Of a DNA stretch of 64,000 nt, positions 37,492 to 45,053 are shown piece by piece. The notes beneath the pieces were generated by a model. That model ran no database searches. It saw nothing but the letters and a program-made list of their open reading frames with translations, and was not told where the DNA came from. This DNA is from Chengkuizengella marina (GTDB lineage: Bacteria; Bacillota; Bacilli; Paenibacillales; KCTC-33759): contig NZ_SIJB01000001.1 of the NCBI RefSeq assembly GCF_009910845.1, positions 62,001 through 126,000 of the forward strand, given 5' to 3'. A program made the translations under genes and the position numbers. Each line of letters starts with the position of its first letter. Position 1 is the first letter of the stretch.

Positions 37492-38310
37492 TTATTTTAA
37501 TAGAGGTTGATACATCATGATCGCATGATTCTCAGTTATATATTGATCCTCAATATATTCATTATTTAAATTATATACTTTACGGTGAATTACATTGTGT
37601 CGAACGTAATCTCCCCAATACTCTTGAGTAATTGAATGTTCTTTTTCATATACTACATATTTATGAATAGGTGGGTTCGTTGTTCTCCATTCACCAAATA
37701 AATAATCATCTTCTATAACCAAATGAAGTTGAAAGGGTTGTTCAGTAGGATTAAAGATTTGCAAGTCCAGATAGTTATAAGCACATGTCGCTCCACTACC
37801 AAACGGCTGTGTTCGTTTGGCATCTGGAAATACATCATAGCTATGTCTATGACGTTCAGTCACAACTAATGGCGTATGTAGTGTAATCCAGTAGATTAAA
37901 TTTGACAACTGGCACAATCCTCCACCGGTACTTGTACGGAATTTACCATAGTGTAAAACCATACCGTCAACATATCCTTTTTGTTTCGTTATTTTTCCGA
38001 TAAGTTTCCAATAAGAAAATGTTTCTCCTGGATGAATAATAATGTGATTCAACTTTTTTAATGCTATTTTTAAATTTATAACTTTGTTATATTGCATCCA
38101 CATATCAACATCTTTTAGTTTCCTTAACGTGGGCGTATTATGGCTAAATACTGTGAATGGTAATAGAGTATCATTATATTGAGTTGCAAATTTAGTTTTT
38201 CGCTTAATCCACTCTAAATACCTTTTATACGTATAAAATTTTGAACCAATCCAGATACGAATAGAAGAACGAAGTTTTGGTCTCATATGTATTAGTGGCG
38301 TTATTTTCAT
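37492..38310 (-). CDS. VanW family protein
   Basis: A 272-residue VanW-domain protein. The conserved core is GETFSYWKLIG, then GGGLCQLSNLIYWITLHTPL, ERHRHSYDVFPD and FGSGATCAYNYLDLQI. VanW occurs in some vancomycin-resistance operons and widely outside them; its biochemical role is unknown. No signal peptide is visible in this copy, in contrast to longer VanW-PG_binding_4 proteins, and no van genes are nearby, so resistance should not be inferred. ATG 38310 has GAGGTGATC upstream. Confidence 0.85.
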   Translation of the reverse strand: MKITPLIHMRPKLRSSIRIWIGSKFYTYKRYLEWIKRKTKFATQYNDTLLPFTVFSHNTPTLRKLKDVDMWMQYNKVINLKIALKKLNHIIIHPGETFSYWKLIGKITKQKGYVDGMVLHYGKFRTSTGGGLCQLSNLIYWITLHTPLVVTERHRHSYDVFPDAKRTQPFGSGATCAYNYLDLQIFNPTEQPFQLHLVIEDDYLFGEWRTTNPPIHKYVVYEKEHSITQEYWGDYVRHNVIHRKVYNLNNEYIEDQYITENHAIMMYQPLLK

Positions 38311-38342
38311 GGATTGATCACCTCATTGATGAATATTAATAA

Positions 38343-38804
38343 TTAATTACAACTCAAAATGCCTTCTCCAGATTCCATATTAGATTTTAGACTGCTTAAA
38401 GCTTGCTCCCATGCTTTGATATGCCAATTTTTTGCTTTAATCCAACCATCTGTAGTACCCCAACCTGTATGTTCTAAAATTAGTTTTGTACCATTTTCAT
38501 AAGGTAATAATGAGATTTTTACTATGGTAAGCTCTTTTTCATCATTCATTACATCATTGAATTCGTCTGGGCCTTTCCATTGAAACTCTAGAAAACTAGG
38601 TTCCTCATAATCTAGTAACTTACATCCAATCGTACTCATGCTATTTTTGTTCGTTGGATCAAAGTAAAGTTCATATTTTCCATAATTCTTTAATTGTATT
38701 TCTGCGGCTGGTGCAAACCACTTTGTAATTCTATCAGATTCTGTCCAAGCTCTCCAAATTAATTCAATACTAGAATTTATAAAGGTTTCAGTATGTACCG
38801 TCAT
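38343..38804 (-). CDS. SRPBCC (AHSA1/START-like) domain protein
   Basis: A 153-residue protein of the Bet v 1-like SRPBCC superfamily, AHSA1 branch: IELIWRAWTESDRITKWFAP at the start and LILEHTGWG with WEQALSSLKS near the end. Such proteins hold hydrophobic ligands; the function here is unknown. ATG 38804 follows GAGAGGAG on the minus strand. A degenerate second copy of the ESD-KWFAP segment is found at 44056-44092. Its 3' end is 32 bases from the VanW-like gene on the same strand. Confidence 0.85.
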   Translation of the reverse strand: MTVHTETFINSSIELIWRAWTESDRITKWFAPAAEIQLKNYGKYELYFDPTNKNSMSTIGCKLLDYEEPSFLEFQWKGPDEFNDVMNDEKELTIVKISLLPYENGTKLILEHTGWGTTDGWIKAKNWHIKAWEQALSSLKSNMESGEGILSCN

Positions 38805-38986
38805 ATAAAATTACTCCTCTCTAAATGCTTTTCTATAATTTATCATATTTTATGATAAAATGTTATAGTTACACAAAATATAAAAGCATTATAAATATAG
38901 TAGGTAATTGATTAAGAGGAGTAGCATTTTTAAAATTAATATCTGATTATTATGAGGGGCTCAACTATTTAAAGGAGTGGAAGTTA

Positions 38987-39556
38987 TTGAGAAATTTCTC
39001 ATTATTTTTAATAGCTGTTATAGTTGGATTGCAATTCTTCATTGTACCCTCTACTTCTGTTCAAGCATGTAGTTGTGTTGAACCGTTTAGTATAGAGGAT
39101 GAGGTTAATCGATCTGATGTTGTGTTTATAGGGCAAGTATATCAAATTAAGGATATAAATCGGGGAGGATACAGCCCAAAATCCGTAAATTTCAATGTTA
39201 CAAAGACATATAAAGGAATAGATCAAACTCAAGTTAATATTACTACAGGACAAGGTGAAGGTGATTGTGGCTTTAAGTTTAGAGTTGGAGCGGAATACCT
39301 TGTATATGCAAATTATTCAAATATGTATGATGAGGAAGCATTGATTACGATCATATGTGATCGAACTACTGGGATTGCAAATGCAAAACAAGATTTAGCT
39401 GTGTTGGGAGAAGGATCAGAACCTAGTGAAAAGGTAGATTTGCAGAAAAATGAAAACCTAAACTATATTGTTATTGGATTTATTGTTTTTATTTTACTCT
39501 TCTTATTGGTAATGATCTTTTTGAGAAAAAATATACATAAAAAAAGAAAAGACTAA
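38987..39556 (+). CDS. Exported TIMP/netrin-like protein with C-terminal membrane anchor
   Basis: A 189-residue protein. A signal peptide ends at STSVQA, so the mature protein would begin CSCVEPFS, the Cys-x-Cys arrangement that in TIMPs chelates the target's zinc. An OB-like beta domain follows (VVFIGQVYQI, FNVTKTYKG, CGFKFRVGAEYLVYAN, ICDRTTG). One transmembrane helix at about 160-180 and a basic tail anchor it to the membrane. Bacterial TIMP-like proteins are poorly characterised; metalloprotease inhibition is only suggested by the motif. TTG 38987 follows AAAGGAGTG. Confidence 0.6.
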   Translation: MRNFSLFLIAVIVGLQFFIVPSTSVQACSCVEPFSIEDEVNRSDVVFIGQVYQIKDINRGGYSPKSVNFNVTKTYKGIDQTQVNITTGQGEGDCGFKFRVGAEYLVYANYSNMYDEEALITIICDRTTGIANAKQDLAVLGEGSEPSEKVDLQKNENLNYIVIGFIVFILLFLLVMIFLRKNIHKKRKD

Positions 39557-39579
39557 TTTTAGCTGGTTGAAATCATTTG

Positions 39580-40314
39580 TTATGTTTTTGTATAAGTGAC
39601 AATTGCGTTCAGTGGTAAATGATCAGAAGCCAAAGGTACACTGTTCATTACTTCAATTTTATCAATCTTCAGCCTAGTACATGTAAAAATGTAATCTAAC
39701 CTAAACTTCGGGTGATTGGATGGATAAGTGTATCCTGGCCCTTTTCCTGCAACCAGCCAAGTATCTTGTACTTGATTGGTTAATTTGTTCCATGCTTGTG
39801 ATTTAGGTTTCATATTCCAATCTCCCATGAGTATAACAGGGAGAGAAGTATTATAAATTAAATTTGAAATATAATGAGTTTGTTTTTTATGAAAATAACG
39901 ATTAAGACTTAAATGTGTAACCAAGAAATGAAGTAATTGTCCATCAATTTGAATCGTTGCATCGAGGAGAGACCTTTTTTCAACTAGTCCAGGTACATAA
40001 TTAAAAGAATGAGATTTTTTTGATATAATAGGGAACTTTGAAAGAAGGGCATTTCCATATTGTCGAGCAAATCTTGATTTTTTGGAATTGATAGAAATGG
40101 AAGGACTATAAGCATAATTTAACTTCAGATGTTCTGCAAGCCAGTGAATTTGATTTTTATATAAGCTTCTTTTTGAAAAATGTTTATCTACTTCATTAAG
40201 GCCAATAACATCTGCTTTACTATGTTCAATTACATTAGCTATCCTGTAAAGATCTACTTTTTTATCTTTACCTTTGCAGTGATGAATGTTATAAGTCATA
40301 ACTTTGATTCTCAA
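39580..40314 (-). CDS. Endonuclease/exonuclease/phosphatase family protein
   Basis: A 244-residue EEP-fold metal-dependent hydrolase. Motifs: VMTYNIHHC (Asn), IGLNEVD (metal-binding Glu), FLVTHLSLN, LMGDWNMKP (Asp-x-Asn) and SDHLPLNA (Asp-His). No signal peptide is present. The substrate may be nucleic acid, phosphoinositide or sphingomyelin-like; the motifs do not decide. I placed the start at TTG 40314 because AGAGGTG is well spaced; an in-frame GTG at 40323 lies in that site. It is convergent with the TIMP-like gene. Confidence 0.8.
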   Translation of the reverse strand: MRIKVMTYNIHHCKGKDKKVDLYRIANVIEHSKADVIGLNEVDKHFSKRSLYKNQIHWLAEHLKLNYAYSPSISINSKKSRFARQYGNALLSKFPIISKKSHSFNYVPGLVEKRSLLDATIQIDGQLLHFLVTHLSLNRYFHKKQTHYISNLIYNTSLPVILMGDWNMKPKSQAWNKLTNQVQDTWLVAGKGPGYTYPSNHPKFRLDYIFTCTRLKIDKIEVMNSVPLASDHLPLNAIVTYTKT

Positions 40315-40438
40315 CGGATACACCTCTGTTCAACGTTCAATATATAAAATTAACTAATAAACTTTTGGTATATTCTTAATGTAAAAATTCGTATAGATTA
40401 ATAATCTTCTCATACCTTAACAAAAGAGAGGCTTCTTC

Positions 40439-42160
40439 ATGAAAAAATTGTTTTCCTTTATAAAAACTTATAGAATACATGCAGTCATTGCACTGATATT
40501 TATGTTTTTAGAATTAGGATTAGAATTATTGCAGCCATTTCTTATTGCCAAAATGATTGATGATGGAATCCAGCAGCAGAATATACATCATGTATTACGT
40601 TGGGGAATTGTATTGGTTACTGCTTCAATTTTAGTGTTTGTTTCTGGAATTATAAATACATTTTATGCTGCATATACAAGTCAAAACGTTGGTTATGATA
40701 TAAGAGAAAAGTTATACACACACATTCAATCTTTTTCATTATCTGTCTTTAAGCAATTTCAATCTTCCTCTTTAGTTACCCGTTTAACAAATGATGTAAC
40801 ACAGCTTCAGCAGGTAGTGTTTATGGGTTTACGCATTATGATGAAAGCTCCTTTTCTTATTATTGGAGCCATCGTGATGTCCTTCTTTGTGAATGCGCCT
40901 CTAGCGATGTTTTTTATTATTACTGTTCCGTTTGTTTTCTTTTTTTTAATTTGGATTTATAAAAAAGCAGCGCATTCTTTTTCTTTTGTTCAAGGAAAGT
41001 TAGATCAAGTCAATAAAATTATGAGGGATAATCTCCGAGCCATTAGACTCATTAAAGTATATTTAAGAAAGCACTTTGAAATAGAACGATTTCAGGGAGC
41101 CAGTGCTAAACTTCAAAGACAAACCGTATCAGCATTTCGTCTAACTGAATCCTCTACGCCTATTAATATGTTATTAATGAATTTTGTTATTATGGCTTTC
41201 CTCTGGTTTGGCAGCATACAAATTCAAACAGATAAAGCAACTGTCGGGGAAATTGTTGCTTTAATTAATTACACGACTAGAATTCTCAGTTTTCTCTCTA
41301 TTTTTTCCATGCTTATTATGGTACTATCACGTGCAAAAGCTTCGGCCAAGAGAATTTTTGATGTGTTGGACACAACAACGGAAAATATAAGTACTAATCA
41401 TGATACTTTTAAAAATTTGGATTATATAATTGAAGGTAATATCATAATTGATCATGTATCTTTTCAATACGCTAGTGCTCAAACACTTGCGGTTAAAAAT
41501 ATTTCATTTAAAGTTAGGTCTGGAGAAACTGTGGCCATCATAGGAGAAACTGGATCTGGTAAATCCACTATATTTCAATTAATTACACGTTTATATGAGT
41601 GTTCAGAAGGGGATATTTTCATTGATGGATTTAATATTAAAGAAATTGATGTAGAAAACTTACGAAATAATATTGGATTTGTTCTTCAAGAGTCACACTT
41701 ATTTACAGGTACGATTAAAGAAAATATTAAATGGGGTAATCCATTAGCAAAGGATAAAGAGATCTTAGAAGCAACAAAATCAGCTCAAATTCATGATAAT
41801 ATTATTAAATTTAGAGATCAATACGATACTTTAATTGGACAAAAAGGAGTCAATTTATCAGGAGGGCAAAAACAAAGAATAGCTATTGCTAGAGCCTTAG
41901 TGAGAAAACCTAAAATTTTGTTGTTAGATGATAGTACGAGTGCATTGGATTTACAAACAGAAGCTAAGTTATTGCAGTCAATTAAGAAAATGGAATGTAC
42001 CACATTGATGAGTACGCAAAAAATTAGTACAGCTAAAAATGCTGACCATATTTTAGTCATGGAGAAAGGTGAAATAGCAGATCAAGGAAATCATGATCAA
42101 TTAATTCACCGCAGTACTTTATACCAAAAAATTTATGAGTCTCAAAATGGAAAGGAATAG
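40439..42160 (+). CDS. ABC exporter half-transporter with degenerate ATPase site (BmrC/YheI-like)
   Basis: A 573-residue protein: six transmembrane helices (about 1-320) and one nucleotide-binding domain. Walker A is GETGSGKST, the signature LSGGQ is intact, but the Walker B ends LLLDDSTSALD with Asp replacing the catalytic Glu, and the H-loop His is Gln (STQK). This is the pattern of the first subunit of heterodimeric exporters such as BmrC of BmrCD. The second subunit follows after seven bases. It probably exports drugs, lipids or a peptide; the substrate cannot be read from sequence. Confidence 0.9.
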   Translation: MKKLFSFIKTYRIHAVIALIFMFLELGLELLQPFLIAKMIDDGIQQQNIHHVLRWGIVLVTASILVFVSGIINTFYAAYTSQNVGYDIREKLYTHIQSFSLSVFKQFQSSSLVTRLTNDVTQLQQVVFMGLRIMMKAPFLIIGAIVMSFFVNAPLAMFFIITVPFVFFFLIWIYKKAAHSFSFVQGKLDQVNKIMRDNLRAIRLIKVYLRKHFEIERFQGASAKLQRQTVSAFRLTESSTPINMLLMNFVIMAFLWFGSIQIQTDKATVGEIVALINYTTRILSFLSIFSMLIMVLSRAKASAKRIFDVLDTTTENISTNHDTFKNLDYIIEGNIIIDHVSFQYASAQTLAVKNISFKVRSGETVAIIGETGSGKSTIFQLITRLYECSEGDIFIDGFNIKEIDVENLRNNIGFVLQESHLFTGTIKENIKWGNPLAKDKEILEATKSAQIHDNIIKFRDQYDTLIGQKGVNLSGGQKQRIAIARALVRKPKILLLDDSTSALDLQTEAKLLQSIKKMECTTLMSTQKISTAKNADHILVMEKGEIADQGNHDQLIHRSTLYQKIYESQNGKE

Positions 42161-42167
42161 ACCCTTC

Positions 42168-44018
42168 ATGTTCAAAGAGATGTTAAAACCTTTTCAAGTG
42201 TCAAGGCAAGTCTTAAAAAAGAAAGAAAACGAAGAATTAACGAGTATAAAGGTATCCGAGATAAGTAATACAACTAAAAATATGAGTACTACTCTCGAAA
42301 AGTTATGGAAATTGATGTCTGAGTGGAAAAATCAAATTTTGATTGTATTTGGATTAGTTATAATTAGTTCTGGATTGGGTTTACTTGGGCCATTAATGGT
42401 CGGTTTAGGTATTGATCATTATATCGTTAATTTCGATCAATTAGGATTACTGTGGTTATTATTGGGTTTGGCTTTAATTTATATCTTGCACTCTTTCACC
42501 GTTTGGTATCAAAATATATTGATGATTAAAACCTCACAAAACATCATTTTTAAAATGAGATCTGTTTTATTTGAAAAATTACACAGGTTACCCCTATCTT
42601 TTTTTGATAAGAGACAACATGGTGAGTTGATGAGTAGACTAACAAATGACATTGAAAATGTTAGCAGCATGCTAAATAGTTCAATGATTCAATTTTTTTC
42701 TAGTGTTCTCACCTTAATAGGGACTGTTTCCATCATGATTTGGTTAAGTCCATTGCTTACATTATTAACTTTTAGTGTTATTCCAATATTGTTTATTGGT
42801 ATTAAAATCATTACAAAGCATACGTCAAAGTTATATAAGAAACAGCAATATAATATGGGTGTGCTAAATGGATTTACAGAAGAAACCTTATCTGGACAAC
42901 AAATCATAAAAGTTTTTTCTCAAGAAAACAGAGTCATTTCAGAGTTTAAAGAAAAAAATAAAGCGATTTATGAAGTGGGTTTTTGGGCGCAAACCATTGC
43001 AGGTTTTATTCCTAAATTGATGAATACATTAAACTTTTTTAATTATGCTTTTATCGCTTGTATTGGAGGCATTTTCATCTTATATAATATTGGAGGAGTT
43101 ACTATAGGTATTATTTTAATTTTTTTAGAATACTCACGTCAATTTATTCGACCTTTAAATGAACTAGCAAATCAATGGAATTCACTTTTATCAGCGATTG
43201 CTGGGGCAGAGAGGGTATTTGAAATTATAGAGGAAAAAGAAGATAGGCAAGATAAACAAACATATAAAGAAATATCTTCCATACAAGGTGAAATTATTTT
43301 TTCAAATGTATCCTTTTCTTATGAAGATGACAACAGTGAAGTATTAAAACATATTAGTTTCACTGCAAAACCTGGAGAAACAATTGCTATTGTAGGACCT
43401 ACAGGTGCAGGTAAAACAACCATTATTAATTTAATCGCTTGTTTTTACGATGTGACTGAAGGAGATATATGGATAGACGGATATCAATTGATGGATTTAG
43501 ATCGGAATAGTTTAAGAAAACAGATGGCTTTTGTTTTACAGGAACCTTTTTTATTTGAGGGAAGTATTAGGGACAATATTCGTTATAGTCGTTTAACTGC
43601 AAAGGATGAGGAAGTGATAGAAGCGGCTAAATTAGCAGGAGCACATTCTTTTATAGAAGCGTTGTCTGAAGGTTATGATACTAAATTAAAAGAGGATGGA
43701 AGTGGCATTAGTCAAGGACAAAAGCAGCTTCTTGCTATAGCAAGAGCAATGTTAGTTAATTCCTCAATTCTTATACTTGACGAAGCCACAAGCAGTATTG
43801 ATTCGATAACAGAAATTACAATTCAAAACTCTTTAAAGCGGCTTATGCAAGGGAGAACGAGTATAGTGATTGCACATCGATTAAATACAGTTAAAAATGC
43901 TGACAACATTGTTGTACTAAAAGAAGGATATTTAGTACAACAAGGATCTCATGAACAGCTTATAGAAGAGGATGGTTTTTATAGAGAGTTATATGAAAGT
44001 CAGTTTTCATATTGTTAA
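42168..44018 (+). CDS. ABC exporter half-transporter, catalytic partner (BmrD/YheH-like)
   Basis: A 616-residue partner of the preceding gene. A variable N-terminal extension of about 55 residues precedes six transmembrane helices and the ATPase domain. Walker A is GPTGAGKTT, Walker B LILDEATSSID has the catalytic Glu, and the H-loop IAHRLNT is intact, but the signature reads ISQGQ instead of LSGGQ. The consensus ATP site is thus formed from this Walker A/B and the partner's LSGGQ. ATG 42168 was chosen because AAAGGA lies upstream; in-frame ATGs at 42135 and 42147 inside the previous gene are alternatives. Confidence 0.9.
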   Translation: MFKEMLKPFQVSRQVLKKKENEELTSIKVSEISNTTKNMSTTLEKLWKLMSEWKNQILIVFGLVIISSGLGLLGPLMVGLGIDHYIVNFDQLGLLWLLLGLALIYILHSFTVWYQNILMIKTSQNIIFKMRSVLFEKLHRLPLSFFDKRQHGELMSRLTNDIENVSSMLNSSMIQFFSSVLTLIGTVSIMIWLSPLLTLLTFSVIPILFIGIKIITKHTSKLYKKQQYNMGVLNGFTEETLSGQQIIKVFSQENRVISEFKEKNKAIYEVGFWAQTIAGFIPKLMNTLNFFNYAFIACIGGIFILYNIGGVTIGIILIFLEYSRQFIRPLNELANQWNSLLSAIAGAERVFEIIEEKEDRQDKQTYKEISSIQGEIIFSNVSFSYEDDNSEVLKHISFTAKPGETIAIVGPTGAGKTTIINLIACFYDVTEGDIWIDGYQLMDLDRNSLRKQMAFVLQEPFLFEGSIRDNIRYSRLTAKDEEVIEAAKLAGAHSFIEALSEGYDTKLKEDGSGISQGQKQLLAIARAMLVNSSILILDEATSSIDSITEITIQNSLKRLMQGRTSIVIAHRLNTVKNADNIVVLKEGYLVQQGSHEQLIEEDGFYRELYESQFSYC

Positions 44019-44055
44019 AATCGAATGGGATTGACCTAAGTTATTCCATTGTTCT

Positions 44056-44092
44056 TTCTACTGATGGTGCAAACCACTTTGTTATCAGATTC
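44056..44092 (-). pseudogene. Remnant of a second AHSA1-like gene
   Basis: Eighteen bases (44065-44082) are identical to 38709-38726 in the AHSA1-like gene, and nine more (44084-44092) match after a gap of about five bases. On the minus strand this encodes an ESD/KWFAP-like remnant interrupted by a frameshift. No longer coding region remains around it. Confidence 0.5.
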
Positions 44093-44141
44093 ATTTTTTA
44101 CTAAAAGATGAGGAAAAAAATATAAAAATGTCTTGAATACT

Positions 44142-44182
44142 AAAGTTTAGTGTTATTTTATATAAAAACAACACTAAGCTTT
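44142..44182. repeat. 13-bp inverted repeat upstream of the 44296 gene
   Basis: AAAGTTTAGTGTT (44142-44154) and AACACTAAGCTTT (44170-44182) pair with one wobble around a 15-base AT-rich centre. No T-run follows on either strand, so an operator or mobile-element remnant is more likely than a terminator. Confidence 0.5.
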
Positions 44183-44295
44183 ACAAATTATGGTACTATA
44201 GATATATAAATACATATTAATGGTTGCTGCTTCAATATTTTTCGTTTGTTAGCTGGCCAGCTTTCAATATAAAATAAAAAGAAGGATGGTATTTT

Positions 44296-44991
44296 ATGAT
44301 TTCAAATTTTAAAAAAATATCACTGTTGTCGCTTTGTTTTATATTTATCTTTGCAGGTTCAGTATTTGCTGAAAAAGAAATGAAGTTTTCAGATTTGAAA
44401 AGTCACAAAGATATAAAAGTTTTAAAAGAAACCAACAGCAACATTGTCATGATTCCTTCTGAAGAAGTTACAGATAAATCTGAATATATTAAAATGATCA
44501 ATCAATATATTCCTATTATTAAGGGAAAATTACACACAGGAAAGCAATCTTCTGATTCGGATGTATCTGCATTGTTATCAGCAAATATAAACGATTACGA
44601 CTCAATGACTTATAATGGCAGTACTATGTATGCTCAGTTTGATAGCACTATTAATTATAATATTTGTTGCACAACGGAAGTCTCTGGAGATTCACGAGGT
44701 GCTTGGTTAGGTTCTAATCCATTTAATGCGGATAAAGTTACTCTTGCTGATTCTATTAGTTTTACGGGTGTTACTGTATCCGTATCTGTGCCAGCATCCG
44801 CTGGTTTTTCTGTAAGCGGAAGTACAGCATCTTGGACTGATTCAGTTAATAATACTTGGCAAATGAACCATTATTACAACAATATTTCTGCAACAGGTTT
44901 TGATATTTACGTTAGTCAATCTACCTCAGCAACTTTTAAATTCGGAAGTAGTTTTTATACTCCTACTGCTTCTGATGGTACATGGTTATAA
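44296..44991 (+). CDS. Secreted protein of unknown function
   Basis: A 231-residue protein with a clean signal peptide (cleavage after GSVFA near residue 25), a Lys-rich pro-like stretch (26-95), then a Ser/Thr/Asn-rich beta domain. That domain contains a vicinal Cys pair (NICCTTEVSG) and alternating strands (SFTGVTVSVSV, GFSVSGSTASW, NNTWQMNHYY). The layout, with a secreted charged leader and a compact beta-rich C-terminal part, could fit a bacteriocin-like or pore-forming exoprotein, but I do not recognise the family. It lies downstream of an ABC exporter and an inverted repeat. ATG 44296 follows AAGAAGGATGG. Confidence 0.7.
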   Translation: MISNFKKISLLSLCFIFIFAGSVFAEKEMKFSDLKSHKDIKVLKETNSNIVMIPSEEVTDKSEYIKMINQYIPIIKGKLHTGKQSSDSDVSALLSANINDYDSMTYNGSTMYAQFDSTINYNICCTTEVSGDSRGAWLGSNPFNADKVTLADSISFTGVTVSVSVPASAGFSVSGSTASWTDSVNNTWQMNHYYNNISATGFDIYVSQSTSATFKFGSSFYTPTASDGTWL

Positions 44992-45004
44992 TTTAATTTT
45001 ACAC

Positions 45005-45038
45005 GGACAGCTCCTATTAATCAGGGGCTGTCCATTTT
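45005..45038 (+). terminator. Terminator between 44296 gene and lipoprotein gene
   Basis: GGACAGCTCCT and AGGGGCTGTCC form an 11-bp stem (one G-U) with loop ATTAATC, then ATTTT. Confidence 0.8.
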
Positions 45039-45053
45039 CTAAGGGAGATAAAA

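Noticed and set aside
37492-38310. Vancomycin resistance locus
   Set aside because: Only a VanW-domain gene is present; no ligase, VanX, VanH or two-component genes are nearby.
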